The notes below the pieces were generated by a model. The model searched no databases and had not been told where the DNA came from. It was given only the letters and a program-made list of their open reading frames with translations. From NCBI RefSeq assembly GCF_036884655.1, contig NC_088357.1:10517501-10581500 (forward strand): DNA of 64,000 nucleotides, in the 5' to 3' direction. The translations under genes were made by a program, and so were the position numbers. The DNA comes from Musa acuminata AAA Group (lineage: Eukaryota > Streptophyta > Magnoliopsida > Zingiberales > Musaceae). How positions within the stretch are numbered: the stretch's first letter is position 1; each line of letters opens with the position of its first letter. Of this stretch, positions 10,281 through 21,644 are shown one piece after another.

Positions 10281-13012
10281 CAGTAACCTGTTCGAAGAAA
10301 TATCGCACTGTAGATGTCGTATGCTGCCACGGTATAAACGGGTAAGTTGGATCTTTCCAGCGTTGGACTGTCATCCTCCTCGGTTGGGTGGTGTAGGATT
10401 TAAGTAAATAATATTTAAATTAAATTACAAAATAGGATATATATATATATATATATATTGTGGCAATCACATCATTAATTTGCCCACCTCCAGAAAATAA
10501 TACTGCCTATGACTATTTATCTGATAGGTTGTATCACGAAGTCCAGTCATGAATTTAGCATCTCGCTTGAAGAATATATTTTCTGCTTGTAAAGATAAGG
10601 CAACATTGGAATCTATCCTTTTTCTAGAAACAAAAAAGTATTGGAATATGATTCTTTGTGCGATTTCTATACATTAATTATGTCGTTCATATAATATAAT
10701 TCAATTTATGCAATTAACAGGAATAAAAGGATGAAACTCACTCACCTGCCTGCTGAGCCTACCTAAATTCTTTGCTTGAAAGCTGAAAACTTGTTGTAAA
10801 AAATTCAAATAAGAATTGTTGTTAATTATTAATAAATAACACAATGTTACTGAAAAGTTCATTGATCTCTCAGCAGTCGTGAAGTTACAAAAGGTAAGTG
10901 CATTGATCCCACAAGTATAATTTTTTGGAGTTGGCAATACAGTCCACATCAAACAACATACACCTACGACTCAGAAACTACCTGTAGTAGATTCATGCTT
11001 TTGACTGCCATGGGTATGATTAAAAAGACAAGCATATGTTCAAATTTCAAGTATACAATAACAAGAATGAGAGCCTCTATTTTAAGTATGTCTTTAATTT
11101 TATTTCCATCTCTCTATACCTAAACCACAAATCACTAACACATGTAACAACACCCTGTATCCTTGGTCTCTAAAAGCTTTTACTGTAATGGTTCTATATA
11201 TTTTGTTTTTTGGTTGAAGAAAAAGAGTTTCTACATTCATTTCTAACCAATAGATGAAGCCTATCCAGAGCATAGACTGAATAGACTAGTCACCAAAACA
11301 GTGCAAAGACTAATAGGATATAAGTAAATAACCTGCTGTTTGATTGATCTATCAATAGAAACTAAGAGAACATAAAAGGATGAAGAAGAAAAAGCAAAGG
11401 GCCTGCTAGCCAGAGATTAATAGCTCCCCACTAATAACTAATGTTGAGCAACTTGTAATTAGCATCGTCACGGAAAAAAATTAATTCGATAACCACAAGT
11501 TTAATAAGACTATCTAGCAGTTAGGATTTAGGATGAGGAAAATCACTGCAGAAACAAAACAAAGAAACTAAGGGGTGTAGGCAGCAACTTGAATCCCTGC
11601 TTGATGCCGAAAAATAATAATAAGCAAATAAAGACATTATTTAGCCGTTACTATATAATCATCTTTTGAACCCAAATCATACTTTAATAAACTCAACCTG
11701 AACCAAAACCTAACTGCATCTTCTATGCTCCGTCGAGTATGGTGTTAAAAATCATTAAATGGCCATGAATTGTTATATCCATGGTTTCTACAATTTGTTT
11801 GATGACAGTTTGACCTTTCTTCATTCCACCAACTCCAAATCATACCTTACAACCTCCTAGTAACTTTAGCAATCAGTCTTTGCCTTTCTATCTGCAAGTG
11901 TTAGCTCTACATTGTGAAAGAAAAATATATATATACTGATTTTCCAGCTAGCCCTGGTGAAAATAATGCACATGGATAACTACAACTATTATTAACTGAC
12001 ACAACTATAAAGACAAACCGTTCGACTGGACCTCATACTGATGACATGTATAAACGAAAAACAAAGATTGTAGAAAGAAATTAGCAATGAGATGAAAGTT
12101 ATGCCATAACTTGATTATGAGCCAATATGGACTCCTAAATCTGATGAATCTAAATGCCAAGGTAAAACGTTAGACAATTTATGCAGTTAACAATTAAAGA
12201 CCAAATTACATAACAAATGCAATAGCCATTACAATCCTCATGATTAGGCTACACAGAACACGCATCCTACGGGCGTATAGCAAACATCCTATAACAACAT
12301 GCCATAACATCCAAACAATAACTATATGGATATTTTTTTCCATTTAACTCCAAATTTATTGACTTTCTGCTAGATTGTCAGTAAGCATCTAGCACACAGC
12401 AATTAATAGATAGTTCAAAACAAGAAACTGGATATGTACACAAAGAGACTTCAAATGAAAATTACAGAAATTATTTATTAGAAGGTCAGCAAGTCCTTCC
12501 ATGGCGATTATGCTCAGATTAACAAAAGAACAGTTGCGCTCAACAAGGAAAGCAATTTTCTAGAAAGGAACACACAAAGATGGACAAAGAAACAGAGTTG
12601 CAATTGCAGTACTCATGCAGGATATGCAATAAGAAAATTTTTGGAATTTTCCTTCAATAACTATAGCTACAACCTAAAACCATTAATGAAAAACTCAAGA
12701 AATTTGTTAAAATTTTAGACAGTCAAATAGAGAAAGTGCAAATTTCAAAAAACGGATTGATGATCCATCTAAATTAGAGTATTTTCACCAAGAGGAGTAC
12801 AACTTATGAATGGAAAATGAGAAAACATGTAAAAGTATCCACTAAACCTGGATGTCTCAGTATCGAGAACCACGTAAAAAGCTAAGAAAGACACACCAGA
12901 GCTATGAAGTTATCTGGAGAACTTCTGCAGCAGGTAATATAATCATATACAGGAAAAACAGAGCAAGTGCATAGCCTCAGTCCCTATATAAGTTGACAAA
13001 CATTGTACATTT
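10281..13012. other. Intergenic region between AKR and BPC genes
   Basis: This holds the AKR 5' flank and the BPC 3' flank, both genes being on the minus strand. A (TA)n tract lies at 10437-10459. The remainder is AT-rich single-copy-looking DNA with no supported ORF, RNA gene or repeat. No convincing TATA box was found for the AKR gene. Confidence 0.5.
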
Positions 13013-13864
13013 CTACCTGATTGTCACAAACTTGTTGGTGCCATGCTTGGCCCAGTAAGGCTTCAAGTCAATTGGGTCAGAAAGGTTATAACCTTTTGCA
13101 GCAAGGTTCGCCAATACCTTCTTGAAAGCACCCTGGCTCATCTTCCGCCCGGCAATTCGTGCACCACGTCTCTTTGTGCTCATCGGAAGCGGGTGCATTG
13201 AAACACCAGTCGTGCAGCAAGCAGACTGCCAGCCTCCAGCTCCCCACCGATAGCACTGATGGGGCATGCCCGTGCATGAGCATAATGGTGTAGGAATATT
13301 AGAAACGTCCAAGTCAATCCCATTGATGTTTAAAGCAGTGCTTTGCCTCATATTCCTCCCTTGATGACCCATCCGACTACTACTCTCATCTTTCGAAACA
13401 GCAACCTTCTTCAATCTCTTAGGCTTTGACGCCTTATGGGGGCGCGTCTGAGCCCGAGGCTGGGACCTTTTCTGCGGCACATCCTTTCTTAGCTCATCGT
13501 CCACTGCTGTGATCTTATCACCCTTGGGTGGTGGCAGTGGCGTTGATTGCATCATCGAGAACGAATGTGCACCGTGGGATACACCAGCATCGCCGATGGC
13601 CGAGGAACAGTTGTTCGACGGCAGCATGTGCAACATATTGTTTTCTCTAACGTTGATCCACTCATTGCGCGTGATGTCCATTCGATCGGGCTGTTCAGGA
13701 ATGAAACATTCACGGCGGTGGAACGCTCCGTTGGAAAGGAAAGGCGGCTTTGGGGCGCCACACTCTGCTGCCATTGACGACATGAGATGCCGTCCCGAAT
13801 TGCCCTTCAAGGTCTGATCAAAGTAAGCCCAATTTCGCATCCCCATCCCGCCATCATCATCCAT
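13013..13864 (-). CDS. BBR/BPC (BASIC PENTACYSTEINE) GAGA-binding transcription factor, class I
   Basis: An uninterrupted 283-residue frame ending WAKHGTNKFVTIR, the hallmark C-terminus of the family. The C-terminal domain (about residues 190-283) has the conserved cysteine pattern (PLCSCTG, HQCYRWG, WQSACCTT) followed by STKRRGARIAGRKMS, which binds GA/CT repeats in DNA. A basic stretch near residues 140-155 (KPKRLKK) is a likely nuclear signal. The N-terminus starts MDDDGGMGMRNW and fits class I BPC1/2/3-like proteins, which run about 280 residues. Members are nuclear factors that bind GAGA elements in promoters of developmental genes such as homeotic and ovule-identity genes. The CDS has one exon, as usual; a 5' UTR intron is likely. 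Which BPC paralogue this is cannot be decided. Confidence 0.97.
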   Translation of the reverse strand: MDDDGGMGMRNWAYFDQTLKGNSGRHLMSSMAAECGAPKPPFLSNGAFHRRECFIPEQPDRMDITRNEWINVRENNMLHMLPSNNCSSAIGDAGVSHGAHSFSMMQSTPLPPPKGDKITAVDDELRKDVPQKRSQPRAQTRPHKASKPKRLKKVAVSKDESSSRMGHQGRNMRQSTALNINGIDLDVSNIPTPLCSCTGMPHQCYRWGAGGWQSACCTTGVSMHPLPMSTKRRGARIAGRKMSQGAFKKVLANLAAKGYNLSDPIDLKPYWAKHGTNKFVTIR

Positions 13865-14380
13865 AAAGCCGAATCTACGTTGAAACTATAAAAAATATCG
13901 GGCAAACGCTACCAATAAAATCTCTCTTCCCGTATCCGTTCAACCCATCGACCACATTGCCATCTTCTGACCAAACCAATCACATCAAATCACGACAGGA
14001 GATCAGAAGCAAGGGAACAAAATATACCAAAAAAAGCAGAGTCTTGAAGAAAACCCTGACTGCAACGCTGTAAAAACCTGAAGAAATTGAGCTTCAATCA
14101 AAAGCACACCAAATCAAACCCAAAAATTTCGGATTTCTCCTTGTTAAACAAAAGATCGCAACTTGTAGGGATCTTTGAAGCGGATGGATAAACAGTGACA
14201 ACAAGAAACCAGTAAAATCCGAAACAAAAATGATCAGGAACAATAACAACAACTCTGGTGAGAAGGTGAGAGGTGGGAGGAAACGGATACTTTACCTTGG
14301 AGAGAACTCTCACTTTTTAGGGTTCATTGCTGAGCCTGTGGGATGATGGAGAGAGAGGAAAGAATCTACGGAGGAAGATG
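13865..14380 (-). promoter_or_regulatory. BPC 5' leader with probable UTR intron and GAGA motif
   Basis: A good donor (CCAAG|GTAAAG) lies at 14296/14295 on the minus strand. Candidate acceptors sit just before the ATG (TTTTTTATAG near 13890, or AACGTAG nearer the ATG), so a leader intron of about 400 bp is likely. The plus strand has GGAGAGAGAGG at about 14348-14358, the kind of element BPC proteins bind, which hints at self-regulation. No transcript supports this. Confidence 0.5.
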
Positions 14381-14530
14381 ATGCCAACGTAGTACAATTC
14401 TAATAGAACATTTTGATGGTGCACCGATTCTATTTGGATTTTAGTAGGTAAAAGGTGACGCATTGAATGAGAAAAGAACAGAACAAGAACAACTACTACT
14501 CTGCCAACAGCTCTTCCATGCTTATCCATT

Positions 14531-16139
14531 TAATTTTTTTATATTTTATTTCGGTGAGTCGATTTATTTTTGGATATATATTTTTTTTTAAAGCCCCCAC
14601 CTCGTGTGTATTTTTTTAATAGGGGTGCCTTATTTTTTCAAGGCCAAAATACCCTCAATAAATTTTGGCCTTGGTTGACTATTTTTTTTTTTTTTTTTTT
14701 TTTGGGTTTGAACCGATGTGATGGATTGAACTAAACTAGATTTATTGAATTAGACCGATTCAATATAATATCAAGTATTTAATTTTTTTTATCTAAATCA
14801 TTTGTTATCCCGTTCTACTAATGCACCAGCAATATCGAGGAAGATCGTTGTTGCAAGCCTTCTTATTCATGGTGGTCGATAAGATTATCGTCATTATCTC
14901 TATTATCACCACAAACATGAGGTAGGGCTAACGCTAGCCTTAGACATCAGGCTAGGGTTCTTGGCAATAGGGCATCGATAGTGGTGGTGTTGTCATTGTC
15001 GGGTTCTTGCCAGTGAGGGATTGTTAGAAAGGAGATCGTGGTCATCGTCGCCAATGGGATAAGCGATGGACAAAAGTATACCGACCTTCCTATTGTTCGT
15101 TATCGCTATGATCATCGGTTAAGTATTAAGATTTATGCAACCTCATTTATCAATGGTTTATTATCGTATCGTTGTATAGCTTTTTATAACCTTATTGAAT
15201 CGTTAGAATTGACTAAATAAATCAATATAAAAGGTTAAACTGATTAGAAAGATATTTTTATAATAAAAAAAGAGACGTCTTTAGTAAAAAATAAATATAG
15301 AGGCGTCATCCAATAAAACCTCATTATTAATTTTTTAAGATAAGTTATCATTTATTTTTCTTTAATAAATCATAACCAACTTCTTGTTACTGACACTTCG
15401 TATTCAAAGAAAATTAAATTTTTCAATGCATGAAAAATTAAATTATTTAGTTGTTATGAAAGCTCAAATAGAGGAAGCGTGAACGAACCATTTGGTCTTA
15501 GATCCCAATTTGATACTAAACAAGTCTGAACTCATTAAATACTTGTGCTAGAAATTTCTTGAATTGATTTGTTATTTTCATAAATGATATAATTCACAAC
15601 TCTAAGTTGGACATTATCATATGAGATAATGAGAAAAAAATACTACTAAATTTATATTTTCAACTATTTCATATGTGACTACGGATTGAACCAAAACAAA
15701 ATATTTTTTAGTTAATCCAAACTTGACTTTGAAATTTCTTATATACTCTCTCATATAGATATAGAAGAACTCTTCTCCTAAACTTGTAAATCTAGAAACC
15801 CTCTCTAGATATACTAGATGAAAAAATCCAAATCGCCTTCCTCTATCTCTTCCCTTCTTATCAAAACCATGAAATAAATACACCATAATTCACTAAATGA
15901 GGCATCATTCTACTTAATCTTTAATATAAATTTTAATCCTAATTCAAGATAAATTATAATATAATTAGAATTCTTTCAAATAACTCGAATCTAATTATAA
16001 TTCTTAAGTACTTACCGACTCTAAAAAGAGCCAACTAGGATGAAGGACAAAATGTTAGGTTAGTCTTGAGTTATAGGTAGCTATTGACTATGATTGGCTT
16101 TGTAAGGAATTTAGAGGGTTTTTTTTTTTTTTATCATGG
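14531..16139. other. AT-rich intergenic region, no gene seen
   Basis: Upstream of the BPC gene. It contains poly-T tracts (about 14684-14703 and 16121-16132) and short degenerate frames without family resemblance. Nothing here is supported as coding. Confidence 0.5.
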
Positions 16140-16640
16140 GAGGTGTTGGTGAACCTTTACGTCATGGATGAGGTGTCAGTACAGCTCGGTTCAATCCTGG
16201 ATGCGCAAGGTTGCCCACGCGGATGCTCGGGTCACATCGATGTCGAGTCGGGTTAAGTCCAAGCGTCGTCTCCAGTGCGGTTCTCCCTTGACGGGTTGTT
16301 GTTGCTTCGTTACCAATTCTTACACAAAGGTCGAGGTCGGGAGGGGGATTTTTTGACTCGACCCTTCCGAAGTTCAAGTTAGTGTTGTGGAGTTAAGGAG
16401 AGTTGAGTGTCCTCTATTCCCGATCAGTGTTGTGGAGTTAATTAACTGCTGTCGGCTTCTTAGACGACCGACTTAAGCTGTTGTGCGAGCGTCGATCGAC
16501 CTGCACGGATCGGCTTCGCGCGATGTCACCCCGAGTTTTCCAGGACGACCGTACCGTGATGATATTATTCGTATGGAGGGGGTGACAAGCAGCTGCCCAC
16601 TATGTGTGTGCGATGCGTCACATCGGATTTAAAATTCCAC
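16140..16640. repeat. GC-rich island, probable LTR-type mobile element fragment
   Basis: This 0.5-kb stretch is much richer in G and C than its AT-rich surroundings and has abrupt borders. It contains a short direct repeat (AGTGTTGTGGAGTTAA at about 16382 and 16427) and no long frame. The composition and the run of CGAC/TCGA motifs resemble plant LTR sequence. No TSD or terminal structure was found, so the class is uncertain. Confidence 0.4.
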
Positions 16641-17879
16641 GTTTGTATCGTGGACGATACCAAAATATGTCATATCAGGAGGAACCACCTCACATTTTTG
16701 TATTGGGATGAACAATAACCGGGCTGTATTCGATTTAATTTAGGCTCATTCCTTTGGAAAAAAATGTTACGTGAAAGGATTAGATCATTTTTGTAATGTA
16801 AGTCTTACGGTTTAAGTTTGTGGTGAATCAAGTATTGACTAGTAATATTACAAATTACTTTGGCTCTTACAAGACTTTAATCCTGTGGATATTATGTCTT
16901 CATAGGTACGAGAATATAGATTTATAATGATTCGTTTCGGATGAGAACGGTGAACCCAAAAGATAATTTCTGATTCTCTTATTTTTTTAATTGATATGAT
17001 CAATTTTCAACCAAATAATATTATTATAAAATTTGATTCAGTATATTTGTCGAAAAGACGTGATGAACCGACTATGGAGTTCAATAATAATATTGCATAC
17101 TGGTTGGTATTTAGTAGGTCGACCACATGAATCTAAAACAAATCGACCTTCAATTGGCGGGTCCCGCATGAAGCTTAATTTTCTGTGGACCCCGCATGTG
17201 TCGTGCATGCGATTGGCCGGCATGTCGTTCTTTTCCAACTATTTTTAATTTCCTCCATTAAAAATAATAAAAATAAGATTTAAAATGAGCAAAGATCTCG
17301 TTGACAATATGTATATATATATATATAATTGATTTGTCAGATCAGAGTGAAGAGACAATTGTGTAACCATTAAAATGATTCTTTTTCTTTAATATGACTC
17401 GGTATTATTTTTTTGATATATATATTTTTTAAGAGCAAAAAATAAAACGAGATTTAAGTTGAGAATCTTTCATATGCCAACGAGCATCATGGAATCATAT
17501 CATCGTTATCTTATTATTTGATTCCACACGCAAAATGTCCCCCGTGAGGAAGTTGAGACTCTCGCTCGGGTGCTTTAGTTGTCGTGCGAGGGCCCACGTG
17601 GGGTCGTACCCTCGGCGAGATAGATATAAGGAGACGCCAAGGGGTGAGTCGTTTGTGGGGGACCCCAAATTTTAAAAAAAAGGGCCCCACAAGAAAGTTG
17701 GGTGGGACCCGTCCACCTACCGAAAAGTAGCCGTTACGGGGTGAAATCAAATCGTAAATACGCGTGCTCGATGGTAGAGACAGCGACTTCGTGCGTCACC
17801 AAAAGCAATTAGCCTCCCCCACACCGAAGCAAAGGAGAGGAGAAAAAGAAGAAAGCGAAGGGCACAAGGAAGGGAAGAA
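16641..17879. other. Intergenic region and leader of the following plus-strand gene
   Basis: AT-rich to about 17500, with a short (TA)n tract near 17312-17328. From 17520 it turns GC-richer and promoter-like. GATATAAGG near 17622 is a weak TATA-like candidate and would give a leader of about 230 bases. No other gene was recognised. Confidence 0.4.
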
Positions 17880-20106
17880 ATGGTTGGCATCTTCTCACGC
17901 TTCTCCGGTGGCTACATGGCCAAACCCAGTCATCATCCTTCCCTCCTCCAACTGGTAAACTTATCACTGCTTTCCCTTCTCCCTGTGTTGTTCCTTTCTT
18001 TTCTGTCTTTTGACTACATGATCGATCGATAAGGAAACAGCTCTTCGGATATGTAACTTTATCGGTTGATTGAATCTGGTGCCAAATGAAGTGTTAAATT
18101 GTTTGGAGCTGTAGGATAAGAAGTTGGCAGAGGTTAGTGAGGGTGAGGAGGAAGAAGGGAACGATGGAGCCTACGATGCTCATGGTGAGATTGAGAGGAA
18201 GGGTGACGGTGATGATGACGATGCGGAGGTGGAGGTTGACGGCGAGTTCAAACCGATAGAGCATCCGCTGGAGCCACCGGATGATGACCGGCCGGCGAAG
18301 TACCCCTTGCCTTTTGCTTCTGTGGTAAATGTAAGGCATGTTCTTGCATTTGCGATGCTCGTATACTTCCTATCTTAGCTTGCTACTATCATCTGTTTTC
18401 TGAAGCAACTTTGATGTCTACAAATTATTTCTTTTCTTGCCTGTATAAGCTGGATCAGGGAAGTTGATACCATGCTGATAAGTAGGCAATCGAAGATCCA
18501 ACGGGAATTGGGTTTCTTTTTCTGAAAAAGAATTGATTTGGATTAGGTAAAGATCTTGATCGAGGATTTTGGATCATCATTTGTGTTGGTCAACGACATG
18601 TGAGTACTGATACCAAATCATCAACTCAGGAAAATATTAAGCAAGAAAAGTATTGCTATTGATATGATTGCGATTATGTGGATTCGATGGGACCTAAGTG
18701 AATTCTTTTGGATTTCCTTTTCAATCGCTTGTAAGTTTTGTGGATTCAACCTACTTGGATAGGATAATAGATTGTTACTTCAATAAGTTAAGAGAGCTTT
18801 TTCCAATGGAAGAATGCTTAATGGATCAACGCATTTGTGAATGCACACAGAAGGAAAGAACAAGAAGCAATAACAGAGGGAGAAGAATGGAGATATAAAC
18901 TGTACTTTGGCACTCCTCTCCCCTTAATCATTGACATGGGTTAAATTAGTCCTATTTCGGATTCTCTTTGATCTCTCTTTCTTTCACAGATTTTGCCAAC
19001 AAGATTTGATGTCTTGATCCAACAGTGTGATCAGAAAAGCGCACCAAGAATCACAAATGCAAGCGAAAGTGATCTTTGTCCTTCACAATTATGCTCGGTG
19101 TACATCTAATATTTCAAAGATGGTTTCTGCATGACATAATCTAGATCAGATTCTGCAACAGCTCCAGAAATAATGATGTTGTAGAGGTTTTTCTGTTCAC
19201 TACAGTAAAAACATTGTTGATGCTCTGTGAAACATGAAGCAAGGACTTTTTCCTTGAATGTATATAAGAGCTTCCGGTTTCAATTAGCTAAAAGTTCTCT
19301 TAGGTTTTATAAAGCTAGAAAAGACCCAATTTAGTTTCAGATCACTTTTTTGGTTCTTTTCCTGAATTCAATCTTGTTTAAATGCTCAGGCAGTGGCTAC
19401 AATAGAGTAGTATGTCTTCTCCACTCATTAGTAGTTGCTCATAAGTTGTGTCAATATCATAAGCATGATCATGCATTGCTCATTCTAACTTCACCATTTT
19501 TGTTTGTCTTAGTAAATTCATCACCTCTTTTAATTATTTCAAGGTTTCGTTCATCTCATTCAAATCCTCAAACTGTCACATTTGTACCTAAAATTTTCCT
19601 TAATTCATTGCATGCTGTGATTTTTCCTGCTGAATTTGATTGTCTGGCACCCTTCATGTTGCAAATGTGGGTTACAACAAATGCTTAGCTCAACTATAAA
19701 TCCACTTCCTTGCAGCAATCTTGATGTTTGCAGAATGTTTAAAGTAGATGTGAATCACATTGATGATGAAAATTGACATTTAGAGGTAGAAGACTCTGCT
19801 ACAATGGAAGCAGACACAACTAGCATCTCTAGTTCTTGACATTTTGCTTGTTTTTCCTCTTAACATTTGGACAACTTGTGGTATGTCAAGGATGAAGGTG
19901 AACTGAAGGAGTCATTCTCGGCAAGTTTACAGACGATAGCAGAGTCATCGTCGTCGTCGTCGATAGGGAATGAAGAAAGAGTTGCTGAGCAAACTCGACC
20001 GCGAACTGATCGAAAGCAGCATCCCGTTCGAAATCATCCCCCCCCTCCCTCACCAAACTACAGCATATTTCAAGTCTTTCATCAGTGCAAACAGTTCGAA
20101 GCTTAA
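17880..20106 (+). CDS. Small acidic plant protein of the MVGIFSRFS family (function unknown)
   Basis: Three exons: 17880-17954, 18115-18330 and 19891-20106. They join at phase 0 with GT-AG borders and give 168 residues. The start MVGIFSRFSGG matches a conserved plant family of about 150 residues. Exon 2 is very acidic and holds the family's core (VDGEFKPIEHPLEPPDDDRP, then PLP). Exon 3 carries the family's last segment: ELKESFSAS in the place of WKERVSA, then a Ser run and a C-terminal NYSIFQVFHQCKQFEA-type tail. No membrane segment or signal peptide is seen. The gene is easy to miss because exon 1 has only 25 codons and intron 2 is 1560 bp. I know the family by its sequence and not by any function, so none is given. 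Exon 3 is the least certain: its acceptor is TCAAG and its similarity is low. Confidence 0.78.
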
Positions 20107-21644
20107 CAAATAGCTTCCCTCACCACTGATCCGTTCAACATTATTTGAGTATCTCATGTACAGGCAAAACTATTACTTGGAATGTCTTGTTTTTGTAAAA
20201 AGCTGCCTATATTCACAATCATTTGAAACCTAAAAAGAATGTATATTTCTCATCTCTTTTTTTGGAGAAAGAAGAATCAAAGATTGTTTGTTTGTTTGCC
20301 TTTAATGTGGTGGCATAATACATACATACATAAATCAAAGAATTTATGTATCTGTCATTTCAATGTTTAGAAATATATCCCTTCAAATATTAAAATCTTT
20401 GGCATTTATCCCTTCCATTAAAATTTATTCGCAATGCTTGAATTATTTAGTTTTAACTTTTATTAGCATTATTTAGTTTGTGTTTAGATAAATTTAAATT
20501 TGAATTCATATTTGAATCCGAACCATGGAGAGATGTTGACTCTAGTTTTGCCACTCTCATATCTCTTTTCTTCTTTTTTTTTTTTTCTCTCAAGAGACTA
20601 TTATAAAATTAATTTATGCTTGAATTTATGTATGAAATTAAGATGATACATCCTATCAATTAGTATAAATATAAAAAAAATCCAATTATCACATAAATAA
20701 GATAAATAAGTACAGAAATAGGATACATAAATATGAAGTATAAGAATATTTGAAAGGATATTGTTTGAAAAAACAATAAACTTTTATAAAAACTAAAATC
20801 CAGATAATATAAAAGATACTATATGGATAATAAATCCATACAAATATAAGAGTTTAAAATTAATATTTAAAATATATGGTTGATTACCAAAAAAATAGCC
20901 GATGTTTCTAAATTTTTCGGATCAAACAACTTATTTTCATATTGCTCATGGGGATCCTGAACATATTGTCCAAAAATTGCTTTAGCTTTTAACTACTAAA
21001 TCAAAACATATAGTTAAAAAACATTATAATTGGATAATATTACTTATTTTTTAATTATCATTCTTCCAAATAAATGAATATAGATATAAAAAGGTTTCCA
21101 AAATATATCTAATATATAGACCTTCTTCATCAAATCCACAGAACTAGTTGAAGTGTAAAACCTTGTCCTAAACTTGTAGAGGAAATCAAGTTATAAATAT
21201 ATCCAAAGCTTTTACTAGGATATAACAATTGCTGGGTTTTACATAAATATAGGCTTCAGTAAGACCTATTTGTCGACCAACCGAGAAGGTGCAAGTTCAT
21301 CAAGAAATTTGGTTGTTTTTAATCCTGAAGCCCATGAAACTACAGCACTACAAAATGCATAAAAGAATCTGAACAGCATCAGTTACTTTCACCATTTCCA
21401 TATATAAATAATTTGGTAGAAAACATTGCATTATAACATCAAGTAAATGTACACAAGTTCTGTGCTACTTGGGGAAATATATGTGAAGTTTCTATTACAT
21501 TAATGGGCTATGGAGTGTGGGACAAAATTTAGCCCAAGTAATAAGGAAATTCAACATCCAATTGAATTGGAAATGCATGTCTTTCATTCTTTTAGCAACA
21601 AATCTCATCCGGCACTAATTCTATAATAAGGCACCATTCATCCA
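20107..21644. other. Region between two convergent genes
   Basis: This holds the 3' ends of the plus-strand acidic-protein gene and the minus-strand NAA40 gene. The middle (20340-21500) is AT-rich. No gene or RNA was recognised. Confidence 0.5.
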
